64,000 nucleotides of DNA from Pycnopodia helianthoides. Taxonomy: Eukaryota; Echinodermata; Asteroidea; Forcipulatida; Asteriidae. Location: positions 15,460,064 to 15,524,063 of the forward strand of contig CM063259.1 in NCBI GenBank assembly GCA_032158295.1, written 5' to 3'. The position numbers and the translations under genes are program-made. This document shows, piece by piece, positions 1 through 12,902 of the stretch (position 1 is its first letter; each line of letters opens with the position of its first letter). The notes under the pieces are model-generated. The model ran no database searches. It was not told the origin of the DNA and saw nothing but the letters and a program-made list of their open reading frames with translations.

Positions 1-59
1 TGTGCAGTTATATCAGTGACAGCTATGAACTAATAATAATAAAAAAAACATTTCTCGAA

Positions 60-285
60 CGTGAAGACGATGTCAAACAGATCAATTTTAGTGGGCAACT
101 TAGCAGCAACCGACTTCACTGCATGCACAAGGAACACTTCGGCATCACAAGGGACATTCTTTAAGCTATAACTCACTTTCCCCAGGAAATTGATGATAAA
201 TTTGAGAAAAAGGGGAATACATTTTCTTATTAAAGATTGCCTGGAAGTGGTTTTACCTGTAAATTGCCTCGTGTGACATGGCCTC
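60..285 (+). repeat. Dispersed repeat A, copy 1
   Basis: Shares a long alignable block with 55615-55850. Matching landmarks are GGGCAACTTAG, GCAACCGACT, GTGCACAAGGAAC, ACATTCTT, GATTGCCTG and AATGCCTCG (AATTGCCTCG here). There is no coding potential; the type of element is unknown. Confidence 0.6.
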
Positions 286-1099
286 AAAACTTGTCATAAA
301 AAAATGAGACATAAAGGGACGGAGCGACATCGTCAGTTTCTGAATGAATTGAACTAAAAACAGCGAATCAGCTGGAACGATCAAAGGAACCTGATAGATT
401 TCTCACATGGTTTTAGTACAGCAGCCCCCGTTGTGTCTATACAGTCACGGCCAGAATGGGAAATGTTACTGACAGTGGAATGCACGCCAGCCAGCGAGCG
501 TGCACTCATGCGGGCAGTCACAGGCCGCACTGATAAAGCAAAAATGTATCGACAAAACCACGTGGGCGAGACAGTGTGAGATTCCCGTTATAACGCGAGA
601 TTGTCATTTAGACACCGAAATGTTTTTTCCTGATGCAGGAAAAACACTAAAAAAAGAGAAGTGCAGCTCTGAATATTGTTCACTGTTCATTTTGAGAGAA
701 AGAAACGTGGCTTTGTCTCGATATTTGTTTTTTAATAGACGTGTGATTTTAGGATGAAGAGCTTCAAAATGGCGCACGACGCGTCGATTTGAATAGCCTT
801 GACAGAAGTCAGAGTTTTGAAAAAGGCCAATGCTTTTATTGTTTGACCTTTCCGGTTAAAATAAACTTAAGGCAACGGCACTGGATTTACTTGTGATGCT
901 ATTTATTGACAAGTAATACGAAAACCATGGTCATAGCACAGCTGTGTGGATCAATATGCCATTATACGTGTCTTGCAACAGAATATTTCGACCCCATAGA
1001 AATAAATACTGTACGAATGTAATGCTCGATCTCAACCCCCTGGGGGAGGTTGTTATACAATCATTTTAGAATGAAGTACTCAATGAGAGCTGTATCCGT
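286..1099. other. No recognisable feature
   Basis: Ordinary AT-rich sequence. An 85-residue open frame at 500-757 has no splice context or recognisable motif. Confidence 0.5.
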
Positions 1100-1250
1100 A
1101 GACTACTTCGCAAATACTCAGTGCGCATGCGTTAGACGTGGAATGAGGTGCATGCTGGTCTAGCTAGTGACAAATTGTGTCTTTACCTAGACCAGCATGC
1201 ACCACATTCCACGGCTAACGCACGCGTACCGAGTATTTGCGAAGTAGTCT
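1100..1250. repeat. Hairpin element with ~60-bp arms
   Basis: AGACTACTTCGCAAATACTC at 1100 is matched by its reverse complement ending at 1250. The arms continue inward through GCATGCACC and GACCAGCATGC around a loop of about 25 nt. It is a compact foldback element. Confidence 0.8.
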
Positions 1251-1370
1251 GTTGTGAAAGTCTGGTCTGGTCTAGGAGTAATACTACAATGCCTGCGTTA
1301 GGAGTTGACACGGACTCGTTTAAAAGTTGACTGGTCTCGACATGACTGACTTGGTCGAGGTCGTGGGACT

Positions 1371-1750
1371 TTAAAGGGACACGTTGCCTTGGATTGGGCG
1401 CTTTGGGCTATAGAAAGCGCTTGGAAGCGTTTGTTATGAAATTAATATGGTTGGAAAGATGTTTTAAAAATAGAATATAATGGTCCACACAAATATGCCT
1501 GTAAATTGTGTGGTTTTCATTTTTCTTCGTGATCTATCACGCTTCGCCATTTTGTAGAACCAAAATTTTGACTCCACATAATGGCGGACTGTGTTAGTTC
1601 ACGAAGTAAAAGGAAAACCACAAAATTTCGACGCATTTTTGTGTGGATCATTGTATTCTACTTTTTAAACATCTTTCCAACCATGTACATTTCACAACAA
1701 ACGCTTTTTACAGCCCAAAGCGCCCAATCCAAGGCAACGTGTCCCTTTAA
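1371..1750. mobile_element. TTAA-flanked palindromic MITE, 380 bp
   Basis: Starts TTAAAGGGACACGTTGCCTT and ends with the reverse complement up to CCTTTAA. The arms pair along most of their length (GATTGGGCGCTTTGGGC, GGTTGGAAAGATGTTT, CCACACAAAT). TTAA at both ends fits a target-site duplication. An open frame inside is only the right arm. A diverged half is at 61190-61385. Confidence 0.8.
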
Positions 1751-2159
1751 AATTTACAAAGTCAGTCCTTTAAATTTCCCAACTATATCATGGGACTGGC
1801 CACCAAAGAGTCTTATAGCCAACTAGATCTGATTTGAAGAGCGGATGTTGCCTGCTTAATATGAAAGACCGTGAGATTCTTAGATAAATTTGCTTCGACT
1901 TTGCCCACCCCCACCACTCAACCCTCCCAAGAATCGATTCGATCGGTTGCTACTCGGAGTTTCGCTAAATCAAAATTGATTACAAAAATAAACAATGCCC
2001 GTTACTATACCTCCATGGTCATTAGTTATGCCAAATTGCGTCAAATGAAGTAATTGATGTTTCCTTCCGACCTACACAGAGGTCAAGGTTAAAGTGACAT
2101 AATAGACGGAAAGTCAGCCATGTGTGGATAAATTGATATTCAGTAATGTTTCAACAGTC

Positions 2160-2360
2160 TTAAATGTCACTGGTCAGAATTGACCCACAAAGGAGTCATT
2201 GGGGGTCAAAGCCAGGTCAGGGCATGACCCGGAAACGGAAGCCAAAACAAACCCTCCTGGAGTCCAGGTTAAAATGTGACTCCAGAATGAGGAAACGGAC
2301 AATTGGTTTAGTGGCCTTCTTCTGTTTCCCTTCTTTTTATCATGGTCCATTCTGACTAAA
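2160..2360. repeat. GGGTCA/TGACCC repeat-family fragment
   Basis: Rich in GGTCAGAATTGACC-like inverted motifs (GGTCAGAATTGACCCAC, GGTCAGGGCATGACCCGGAA). The same motifs recur at 30334-30740, 44635-44815 and 45030-45185, so it is a family of small inverted-repeat elements. Confidence 0.5.
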
Positions 2361-3879
2361 GAATTTTTAGAGGAATGATAATTTTATTCACGTTATAAAT
2401 GAATTCGTTTGAAACTGATTTGGTAGACGTTTTATCAAGAATATGATAAACAAGTAACGCATAACCGAAATCACCGACTGGCTTCAAACCAACGCTTTAC
2501 CAACATTATTATACAACTGAAGCCACACGCACCCCCTCAACCATGCTTCAACCACCACCTTTTCCTCTTTCTGCTCCTAGGCCTCCTCAAACCATCTCCT
2601 CTATTATCTCTACCACCAACCTCACCAGCACAACATACTCCTACCTGTCTTTAACGTCCCACCAGCAGTGCCTCGGGCACAAAACACCAAAAACCAACAC
2701 CTCACCCATCACCCGAGGTTCATTTTAACTAAGACCCACGCACAATTACCGATAAGAAAATCACAACCGAACGAAAAAGCACGGCCAGCCGACGCCATCA
2801 AGACTGCCATCAAATCCGTCAAAAATTGATTCACAGAGTATAGCTGAATACTCTAAGCGATCCTTAATCGCCACCGATAATAGTATATTACCCAGCCTTT
2901 CCGGTGATTTCCAAAAACACTTCCTTAAATCCACATAATTAAAACGTTTACAACTTTTCTCTTTGTGAGGCCGCCACGGTTGAAGCCGATCTCCAGTTAT
3001 AATATATTCCCCACTTCATTTTTTTACAGCCTCGCTGAATATAAAATGAAGAGTCATTGAGGTTTACACACATTCCTTATAAAACAAAGATATCACCACG
3101 AGACTGACAAACCGCGTATAGCTAAACATCGCCTTGTATAAACAACAGATTCCTCAACGTAACTGAGGTACTAAATACAACAGTATTTCTCTGTAGGGAA
3201 ATCAAAGCAAGAAACGTTTTTTCAAAGATATCATCGCGATGTAGCGACGGTTACATTGTTATAACGCTGTCAGGTTCTTACAACGACCTTCTTCCTTGAA
3301 ATTAGTAACTGTCCTCCGTCTCCATGGACACCTACTAACCCTCCAGCTACCCCCCATCAGTTACAATATCAATTGATTAATATTAATATTGCTTCCCCAG
3401 GAGCAAGTTTGGCATCACTCTTATTATTATCAAGCAATTTTTTCCGGAAAAGAAGAAGATAGAAGCACCTTTTTGTAGATCTTTACTGAGTGGCCAAAGA
3501 ATATGAGTCAAATTGTTCCCGATGGCCCGGAAGATATCCTCCATGGATGCGGAAAAGACGCAGATAAATTCTTATAATTTTTGAGAGCGTGATCAATCCG
3601 CCTCCGAAAAGATAAATAATGCCCTCTCTCCAAAGAAGAGTGTTGTCCAGAGATTAGGCCGATCGAAAACAACGAATTGTTTAGTGTATTGTTTGCCGAG
3701 TTGTCACGGAAAGAATTTCCCCCTTTATTCAATCTTTATATTATCTTACTGTGAATAAATGACATGCATGACGTGGATAAAATGCGTACTGGGATAGCCA
3801 CATTTCTGTACTTAAATGTAGCCTGTGTGGGTTAAGTTTGGGGCTACATTAATTGGTAGCTAGCGGCCTTAATGATGAC

Positions 3880-4155
3880 ATGTCGTGGCCAAGCGGTTAA
3901 TAGTACCGGATTCAAGTTCTGGTGTTTTGATCAGCAAATTTTGAGTTCAAGTCCGGGTCTTGACACTTGGTGTCCTCAAGCAAGACACTTAACCATTTTG
4001 GCTTCGTCCTTCGGATGAGACGTTACAGAACCCAGTGCACTTATCGAAAATAGCATAGGGGTTAACACAGGTAAAAGAACACGTTCTTATCGTTAAGAGA
4101 AGGGATTCTCTCGGTGTTTCTGACATGCTTGGCGATTCCAGGCGCACAGCCAACC
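3880..4155 (+). mobile_element. tRNA-Leu-derived SINE, copy 1
   Basis: The head resembles tRNA-Leu. The A-box region GTGGCCAAGCGGTTAA is followed by ACCGGATTCAAG (anticodon-arm-like) and the B-box-like GAGTTCAAGTCCGGG. The body carries GTCCTCAAGCAAGACACTTAACC, TTCGTCCTTCGGATGAGACG and GGTAAAAGAACACG, shared with 31518-31858. It has no cloverleaf-quality 3' acceptor stem, so it is a SINE and not a tRNA gene. Confidence 0.75.
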
Positions 4156-4195
4156 CTGCGCCCAGCTTATATTTCCATGAGTAGGTTTATAAATA

Positions 4196-4421
4196 AGGTA
4201 CACGGTTACAAGGAACAGGGTACAAGGTACAAGGTACAGATTACAAGGTACATGGTAGAAATAATGTACAGGTGCAAAATTAATTAAGGCTACAAGTACA
4301 AGGTACAAGTACAAGGTACAAGGTGCACTGTGCAAGATGCAAGGTACAAGGTACAAGTCAAGTACAAGGTACAATGTACTAGGTACAATTTACAAGGTAC
4401 GAAGTACAAGGTACAAGGTGG
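4196..4421. repeat. Tandem ACAAGGTACA-type repeat
   Basis: About 225 bp of degenerate tandem copies of ACAAGGTACA, interrupted around 4250-4290. It lies directly downstream of the SINE at 3880-4155. The apparent minus-strand reading frame is a by-product. Confidence 0.85.
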
Positions 4422-7059
4422 CAGACTGCTAGTAGAGATTTTGTTTTTATTGGACGGGTTGGGACATGGGGCTCATCAGCGTAGGCCTTTATGAATTGTG
4501 TACGTTAACATCTTGAACCTTGATCCTTGAGTGGACGTTGTGGCCAAACGTCAAGGTATTCAATTGGCGTTAGTAGCCACAGTCCATCTGGACGATAGGT
4601 CAAAGGTCTTGTGAACTAGTCGTACACCTAAATCATTACATATATCTCATGAGTGACCTTAAATAATAACCTTTTGACCTCGAAGCCTTTAAAAGAGATC
4701 CAGGTGGTTTGGGCAAACCGAGGATGCGGTTCGATTTGGTGAACAAAAACCCGCGGGGAGAGCACCGGTAATTATTCCTGATTGTTGGTCAGTTTCGGAA
4801 ACAAGTTTTAGTTTTCACGTGGCCTTGCAACAGAGGGAGATTTTTGGTCGTGGGTTGGTTAGTAATAGTGAGATATCCCCGTAGGACATCAGCACCTTTT
4901 TTTGACCCACTTGGGAATCTCTGAAACAACAGAGCTGCCGGCGTATCAACAGCGACACCAGAAAAAATCAATACGAATAAACAAATCAGATTTAATGAAG
5001 GAATGTCCACTTTTTATCAATCAAAGTTTGCGATATTGAATTAGAGTTTGAACGAGTTTTGGCAGGTGATTTTCAAACGAACCGAAGTGATTACTGCACT
5101 TTCACATTTTTATTAATATTTTAATATTTCCCCCCCAATAAAAGCAGACAAATCGAAAAAAAAGTCATGTTTGCGATTTAAACGATCCCCGTTTCGGAGT
5201 AGAAGGAAGTGACTTTGCTGACTTTTTGGTGGAATCAACTATTATTTAACTACGATCCTCTAGTTCTCAATAATAACACCATCAAATCAACCTTTAAAAG
5301 TGTCTCCGTAATTTCGATCCTGTTTTAGTGAACACAAAGAATTTAAATGGGTTTATATCTTTTGGATTGCATTAATTTGTGCCGCAACTGAAATAGGCCG
5401 AAGCAATGGTGCTTTGGGGGTATTGTTCTATGCATTATTTCCAGCAATACAGAATAAATCAAGTGGTCGTAGGAAAGTAGAATCTGCTCTGATCTTACTG
5501 GTTACTAGATAGTGATCACAAGAAGACAACGTAAACAATCAGGTATTTCCCAAACGGTCTATGCATAATCGTTAATAGGCCAGTAGCTACCGAAGGGCAC
5601 GGAAAACCCCACCGAGAGCACAATTTCCGCTCCATAAATGTAGAACGGAAAACCGAGCCTTTTGAACCTGACGGAAAGGGTCTTTTGTGCCCGCAGCGCC
5701 ACAGTCGTAGTGTGCAACAGTTCCATTCGTCACGCGTGGAGACGATCGACAACTCCGCACGATCATCGCGCAGAATGGAGAAGAAGAAAAAAACGCGTCA
5801 AATAGCTACACTAAGAATTCCTTTTTAAACTAGAGCAAGGATCCGTGATCAGGGATTAACATTTGCTTTATTGCACACCTGTTTGTCGGTGTTAAAATTT
5901 GTGGCAGATGCAATTAATTAAAGATGGCCGGGGTAACACTTATTACCATTGGAATGATGTCGTGCGTTGTGTAACTCGACTTTATTGAAAATTATTCCGG
6001 CCGGGGGGAACGAGTCGGCCAGGGCGATCAATGGTAATGCATTATTAGTAATGTGTGCATTCATAATAGATTATGTTTGTATATCTGGGACTAAATCTTG
6101 TTACTTGAATAGCTTCCTAGTGTACTAACCTTGAAAACCATGGCCGATTTCCTTTCGCTGACAGGTACAATTAATTAACCCGCCTGTGTGGCCCGTTTTT
6201 GGGCTCGGTGTGCTGAGGGAGGACTCTCTCCCCCAAGCCACGATCTGATGATGATGACGACGATGAACTTATCCGCATTAATAGATGACATGTGGCACCG
6301 ACCAGTATGACATAGAATGTAGTCTAGAGTCAAGTCCTTTGGTGCGCGAGAATACATCGCTAAATCATTCATTCCCCTCGAGCTCAAATTACGGATGGGT
6401 CCAGATTGGTGTTCTCGAATTGTGGTGAAAACCAGTTTCCATTGACTTTTGTACTTGCTCTGTCGATCAACGTTTTAACCTACAGAGGAAGAAAAGAAGA
6501 GAGAATATGGACCTATTTTTTTAATTTTTTTTATTTTTTTTTTACCAGGGTCTTTATTTTTGAAAGACCGTGAAGTCACGCAATCAATTTATTGGCATTT
6601 CTACTAATGAAACCTTTGATCTTCACGCGCAATGTGATATACTTTAAGAAGCTTGAGGTAACCGGTATACAACCCAAAGTGTGCACCACCAGAAACACAA
6701 GCGTCAACCCCGTTATGACGTACGGCTAAAAAAATGTCCTATTTGAAGCGAATTTTTAATAAAGTTATTTGCGAAAAGCCACGTCCTTCGGGACCCATGC
6801 AATGCTGGGTCACGAACCCAAACTGTGCAACATCATAAATGAAGCGTTACGGACACAACAGTAATGTTACACCTTTGACGTAGACGGTGTTAATGTCATT
6901 TTTATATACGTGCACACACCCAGCTCTGCGTTATACAATCTGTGGACATTGTACTGTGCTATATTAAGACAAAACATATTCTTCAACACTGTTTAAAAAA
7001 AAAGCATGGTGTGGACGTGTGCAAGTCCACATAGTGTTTCAAGTTCCTACATTATGTAG
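4422..7059. other. No recognisable feature
   Basis: Intergenic or intronic sequence with T/A runs near 6510-6545. No exon-like segment with both splice sites was seen. Confidence 0.45.
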
Positions 7060-7290
7060 ACATATTTTGTTCTCAAGTCCAAACTTCATGGCTGGGTTCA
7101 GGTCCCGGTCACGGCACTTGTGTCCTTGAGCAAGACCTTAAACGATTCATACTTCGGATAGTACTTTCTGTAATGCATTTAAAGACATACACTTAGCGTT
7201 AATTGGACGAGGTGTGTGTTCATGTGGGTTTGTCCCCAATGATCGGCAGCAGATAGCGGCACGTCACTTTAATTGTAAACCCTTACAAGG
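7060..7290 (+). mobile_element. Diverged tRNA-derived SINE fragment
   Basis: Keeps the B-box-like GGGTTCAGGTCCCGG and the body motif TGTGTCCTTGAGCAAGACCTTAA of the 31518-31858 SINE. The A-box part is not recognisable. Confidence 0.55.
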
Positions 7291-7541
7291 TGCTATATTA
7301 TATCTTTTGTGAATACCAATTATAGCTCAGCATTATCTGTAGGGACAAAAATACTGAGCGCTTTGATTACGCCCGTTAATAGCGCTTCCAATATGGTGTG
7401 ATAAAGTTCTGCCGCTGTATTTGAATAACTGCGTGGTTGTTATATTGGAAGCTAATAAATCGTTCGTGCAAACTTGATGAAACCACCAGCAAACCACTGA
7501 GATTTCAACCTGGTATAATCAATTGGGACTGATGTACTTAC

Positions 7542-7553
7542 CATACAATCCTG
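7542..7553 (-). CDS. Candidate 12-nt microexon, minus strand
   Basis: Minus strand: a long pyrimidine tract (TTTTTTTTCTTTTTGCAG), then 12 nt (CAGGATTGTATG), then the consensus donor GTAAGT. A second CAG allows a 9-nt version. Either length keeps frame. Nothing else ties it to a gene. Confidence 0.2.
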
Positions 7554-8979
7554 CTGCAAAAAGAAAAAAAACGACAAACACAGATATGTTGTAATAATAG
7601 CTGTCATAGTCTATTAATTTTCCGCGAGTTCCGTCAAATCAGTTTAGTATAATACTGATAACATCAGCAAGCTAACTATAGCGTCAAGGATCTATACCCC
7701 CATAGCTATATACTTTATGATATTGGAACGCAAACAATAACCAAAATGCACTGTCACAAAATGCAAGTGCGCATCATATCTCGTCCCCCACCTTTTAGTC
7801 AAACGATACTCCAAGCAGTGGGAGTTCAACAAAAACTGGATATCGTCGAAAATGCTTGGTGCATGCTCCAGGCAAAAGAAATTTGCTCAATTTAATTGCA
7901 AATGCACGTTTTTTTCTCATTTCAGTGTTTTATTCCCTTGAAAAGTGCAGATGAAAAGAACCGCCTGGCTTCCTCGTTGTCTAAGGCACGGTGTATTTGT
8001 ATAATATCCGTTGCCTTTTATCCCACATTGGGGTCCAACTTGAAAAGAATTAAACTCCACAAAAGAGAGTCGGCACAAATTGTTTATCGCTGACATCAAA
8101 CAAAGGCATTCCAGAACCATTTATGATAAGTAAACCTTGCTGGGAACTGTACTTGGAAATGGTTCAAGTGTATATCTCGCTTCCTGTAAACACAAATTCT
8201 ACCCTCAGTGCCTTTTTTATTGAAAAAAATCGAATCAGCGACTCGGGGTTTTACAAACCGTCACAAAATATATGCCCCAATATCGTGGTATCTCCGCTCT
8301 GTTATATTATTAAGGTTTCTGGTTTCGTTACCGCGTTTTTGTAAAAGGACATCTGTCCTGGGAAAATACATCGGTCATAATGTCGCTGGGTCAATCGAAC
8401 CAGGATTCTGTAATATCGATGTCCAAAATCGTTCCCTTCCAATCCTTTTAAAACCAAAATTAAAATATAGAGTGTCCAGAAAAGGGACACCATAGGCGTC
8501 TCTTCGGAGGACCCTTTACCTCAAAATTGTCTTCCTGTACACTGATGCGACGTAAAGGCAGTTTTAATAGAGGTAAGATTTATGACTGACGAAGACAAAA
8601 CACCGAATCGTGTGTGACGTTACGAGCTTAATTTTTCAAGATCTGCATGTAAATTGAACACTAATTTTTTGATAGAAGATGTAGATATTACGCGAGCGAA
8701 AGGGTAATTAAGCGTTACCATGGAGACAAGTATTGACAAGACATCAATATTTTGTCTGAAACCCACTGATAAACGCCTCAATCAGTTCCTAATTCGCAAT
8801 TTTTTTCTTCTGCCTAACGTAATATGCGTGTGGCGCCTAACGAAAATTACTGGCATTTATTTTCTCTTTTCTGGTAGTTACTTGTTGCAAAATCAAGTCA
8901 TAAACCACAAGGGAGGCTAAAACGTGTTGCAAATGAGCGGGGAAAAACATAAATAAAAAAATTAAACATTATTAACTCA

Positions 8980-9300
8980 ATACAAAAATAGCTCAGCAGG
9001 ATTTGAACCTTGTTGCGAAATCGTAAGTTTATGCAAGAGGCAGACACATCAACATGATTTCATTTTTCATGTTTAATTATGTTTAGCTAAAAAGATTTGT
9101 TTGGATTTCAATAATGTTAAAGTTGCATCAGTAGTCTATAGTGTTAGATATCTGCTCTAAAATGACAAAAGTCGTGGGTTCGAATCCCTCTCGAGGAATA
9201 TGCCTAAACAAAATCACAGGACTCGGGAATGTAATGAGTGTACAGTGCTTAACAAACATAGGGTAAAACACAAACACAATGTAATATTCTTTAGATTGCT
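8980..9300. mobile_element. tRNA-derived SINE fragments in opposite orientations
   Basis: Around 9172-9195, CGTGGGTTCGAATCCC is a perfect B box, preceded by a degenerate A-box region (AGTGTTAGATATCTGCTC). Around 9003-9015, AGGATTTGAACC is a B box on the other strand. A related piece with the same CAGGTCGTGGGTTC...GTACAGTGCTT layout is at 53496-53665. Confidence 0.5.
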
Positions 9301-9472
9301 ATGACAATTGTATATTGCAACTGAGACATCTTTTTGCAAAAGTAAACGCAGAATTGAGCATACCGGTAGAACAGCCATAGAAACGTAATCCACGTCCGAT
9401 TATGTGATTTACAAGTCAAGCCGTACTGGCCAGGTTGTATTTTGTACCTATCCGTCCCTCTATTTCTTGCAG

Positions 9473-9597
9473 GTTCGATTATCGCCCTGCTGGTTTGTCT
9501 GCTTGTTTGTTTGGCTGCGTGCCATCACATTAGGGGCCCGGCACGTGACCCGGCACCTGAGTCAACAATAAAGGCGCCATTTTGGAAGGTCGGCAAG
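9473..9597 (+). CDS. Candidate exon encoding a membrane span
   Basis: A very good acceptor (pyrimidine tract CCCTCTATTTCTTGCAG) and donor (GGCAAG|GTGGGT) bound 125 nt. One frame is open: entering with one nucleotide from the previous exon it reads GSIIALLVCLLVCLAACHHI, then RGPARDPAPESTIKAPFWK and VGK. That is a hydrophobic span followed by a basic/Pro-rich tail, as in a single-pass membrane protein. It ends in phase 0. The hydrophobic part partly reflects a (GTTTGTCT)-like low-complexity run, so coincidence is possible. No upstream ectodomain exons were recognised. Confidence 0.3.
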
Positions 9598-10262
9598 GTG
9601 GGTTTTGCCTGGCGAAATCCGGTCACGTAGACAATTGAATTAAAGTAAGATGTCACACCCTCCAGATGTCTAATGGGGCCCGCGACCGAAGTCTTGGAAT
9701 AATGCTTGTCGGGCGGGTAATCGGCGGTAGAAGGCGCAAAGCTCAAAATCATCGAAGCACGTGATTCTTGTTTACACGAGAGAGAAATCAAATCACAGCA
9801 ATGCATCTATGGCGTCTTACAAGGAACGCAACGACCACGGTAGAAGCATTCCTAAGAAGATGGCCTAGACTCAGTTTCATCATGGAGGAGTTCGTCCATG
9901 GTTTCATAAAGTAGCTTATTCTGTGATATATAAAGTTTTATCATGCCCTTATATAGAGGTTTGAAGTAAACAAAAAGTCCGTGTACTAAACGCATTTTAA
10001 GCCGACAGCAAAAAGTGGTTTACACAATAAAACGTCAGTGGGGAGCATTTTTTGCTTGATTTGCGACCTTGATTTACTCTTCGAGTTTAATTTTGATTGC
10101 AAATTCAATCTTCAAAGTTGTTAACGATCAGAATGAGCAGTGTTTGAGATGGATTGAAAGTACGTAGGTTAATTTGGAAAGGCTACTGCACTAAATGTGT
10201 CATTATGCAAAAGTGTGCGCCATACGCCCCTGATGCATAATTGACGACTTCGTTAGGACGTC

Positions 10263-10347
10263 TTAGTTTTTTTTTTCCTCCAACGAACTTGTTTGCTCCT
10301 TGAGGTTGTCTAGCCCGTCACCTCTCCGTACCTTTGGGCACACGGGC
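10263..10347 (-). CDS. Candidate terminal exon, minus strand
   Basis: After the good acceptor TTTGTTTTAATTTCCAG, one frame reads PVCPKVRRGDGLDNLKEQTS then SLEEKKN and TAA. A donor-like AAAG|GTACGG after 16 nt (exon 10347-10332) is an alternative. No neighbouring exon can be tied to it, so it is a splice-shaped candidate only. Confidence 0.2.
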
Positions 10348-11121
10348 CTGGAAATTAAAACAAATATACGGGTAATCTAAACCATGACAGGGTGCTTGAG
10401 TATCCGGGATCTTTGTCGAATCCTGAACGTGTATACACCAATGCAAACACGGCATAACCACGATGTTGCAACCCACCTCACGAACACTCACGACTAAAAT
10501 ATCACATCTTGTACATGTATATATATATAAAACCGCCCCAATACCGCGATATACACGAAGCTCGGGACACGGCGTTGGAGGTCTTCATTTTACCTTGGCG
10601 ATAATACGCAACAGAAACCAAAACGCGTGCTTGAAATAGTTATTTCATCTTTCGTAGACCACTCGAGATCGTGCGCTCGAGGCTGGCGAAAGTAATCCAA
10701 AGCCAATGTGCAGACCACAAAAGCACACCACAACCCCCGGTGTAACGACGGCCCACGTTTTGGGTTTCAATTTTTAACTCGCGCCTCGTGTGTTTCTACA
10801 GCTGTAGCTAATTATTCCGTTCATACACTGTCTTGATTCGCCTCCGAGCAAATCTCATTTGATTCATAAAAACTAACCGTACACAAATTCGATACGTTGT
10901 TGAGGTTGTGACCCAGCGCGTGTGCGTGAAAAAAAAACATACCGGCGTCAACAAGCAACGGCGCCGATTTCCCCACAATCAAAATACGGGCACTGCGTCG
11001 ATGGCTAGAACGTTTCTCCATCAACAACATTGCCTAGTTTACAAAATTATTAGACATTCTTGTTGTTTGTTTATCGTTTCATCTAGTTCACCTAGGGGAG
11101 CATAATGCTGCGAACACACCC

Positions 11122-11373
11122 GTTTTAACATGTTTTGTGCATGTAGCGTTCCGTAGTTCATTTGGTAACGGTCTCGACACATTGGGCATAAGCTCCTGGG
11201 AACAATTTCTTAAAGCTGCTCAAGCACAACAAAACTATGCGAACCAGAAAAAGGTTACCAGCTAAAATACCATTTCCCATGTAGCATAGGTGACTGGTAT
11301 CCTGCTTTTTGTAGCTTAGCAGAAATTATTTAAGCACTATTTTCTGCTTAAGCAGTTCTATGAAATTGGACCC
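11122..11373 (+). mobile_element. GGGNNCAATTT-ended MITE with flank, part of an inverted duplication
   Basis: 11122-11266 is nearly identical to the reverse complement of 14386-14532, including non-element flank (GTAGCGTTCCGTAGTTCATT, GGTCTCGACACATTGGGCAT). The element proper runs from about 11196 (CCTGGGAACAATTTCTTAAA) to 11373 (AGTTCTATGAAATTGGACCC). It belongs to the family at 38547-38792. Confidence 0.7.
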
Positions 11374-12442
11374 TGGTTTGGCAGCTCGTTTTTCATTAAA
11401 AAAAAATTGCAACGCCAAAAGGAAATGCGATTTCATTGACACACATTTTAACCTCGATGAAGGAATATCGGACAAATATCACTTAAATGGATGATTAAGG
11501 AACTTTCATGGCACTGCAAAATTTCAAAAGGGTTGCGGGGGGGGGGTGGAATGAAGGGGCGTGTACTTATTGTAAAGCACCCCCCGATATACACGGGCAT
11601 GTTTGTCAGTGCTGTAAATCGAGGATTAGTCTATACCGTTGTTTTATAGCGACGTCCCCATTGGTTTAATTGAACATGAAAGTGGAGCGAGGACTGTTCT
11701 CATTATGTCATTTTACCAGATCTCGTTTGTTAAAGTCCTTGGTTTAAATTGTGTCGACACGTGTAGGCCTACACATATTGCCAGGGTGGCGCTTTGGCAC
11801 TTATTTGGTGATTAATGATTAATGTTGTGAATGTTTAGAGGTGGTCAGAACGATAGGATGCTTGGAATGTGTGGCGTGTTTGATAACGTATACCATCAAG
11901 ACGTGCAAGCGAAGTCATTTTCATTTAATATTAAGCATGCTGAATTGGAGTACATGGATTTATCGGTTGTGCCTCACACAACCTTGTGTTTCATGGATTC
12001 AATTGATTTTATCTTGCAAATTTATTTCATTTTCCTTGACGTTTACACCACAATAATCGTTTTTTTTTTTTAATATTAGATAGGGCCCGTTATACGTATC
12101 GAGTACGTAGAGTGGATTACACAAATATATATACCCGTTATTTGTATACGGTAAAATTTGGCAGCCATGGCTTCCATGTAAACCACCGTAGATTAAACCT
12201 CTACTCTCATGACTCTTGCACATTTTCCATGAGTTGATCAACCCGTTAAAACCATTCGAACTGCCAAGGTGTGTACGGTGGCACACTGGCCATAACTAAT
12301 GTGTACTGTGTACATGCATCCCCATGTATTATATTGCAGGCTGGCATAGTTTATCATTCAAAACCACAGTGAATCATTGAATGATTGAAGGTCAGACAGC
12401 AAGAGGTTAAAGTACTTGAATGTTTGACATTGTAACTCACAT

Positions 12443-12902
12443 TGGACACGCCTAATAAAGGCAGTGGACACGCCTAATAAAGGCAAGGACACGCCTAATA
12501 AAGGCAGTGGACACGCCTAATAAAGGAGTGGACACGCCTAATAAAGGAGTGGACACGCCTAATAAAGGCAGTGGACACGCCTAATAAAGGCAGTGGACAC
12601 GCCTAATAAAGGCAGAGGACACGCCTAATAAAGGAAGTGGACACGCCTAATAAAGGCAGTGGACACGCCTAATAAAGGCAGTGGACACGCCTAATAAAGG
12701 CAGTGGACACGCCTAATAAAGGAGTGGACACGCCTAATAAAGGCAGTGGACACGCCTAATAAAGGCAGTGGACACGCCTAATAAAGGCAGTGGACACGCC
12801 TAATAAAGGCAGTGGACACGCCTAATAAAGGCAGTGGACACGCCTAATAAAGGCAGTGGACACGCCTAATAAAGGCAGTGGACACGCCTAATAAAGGCAG
12901 TG
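12443..12902 (+). repeat. 22-bp satellite, 21 copies
   Basis: Tandem GGACACGCCTAATAAAGGCA-GT units, 21 copies by eye. A few units are 20-21 bp because GC or GT is dropped. Every unit contains AATAAA on the plus strand. The last unit runs directly into the MITE at 12891-13286. AAAGGCAGTGGACAC within the unit equals the terminus of that MITE family, so the array probably grew from the element end. Confidence 0.95.

Noticed and set aside
1581..1826. 81-codon open frame MADCVSSRSKRKTTKFRRIF...
   Set aside because: It lies almost wholly in the right arm of the palindromic MITE 1371-1750; related sequence recurs at 61190 without the frame.
4093..4374. 93-codon minus-strand open frame rich in Tyr-Leu-Val-Pro
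   Set aside because: Translation of the ACAAGGTACA tandem repeat and SINE tail.
12443..12902. Could the regular 22-bp array be a CRISPR array?
   Set aside because: The units are directly adjacent with no unique spacers and the genome is eukaryotic; it is a simple satellite.
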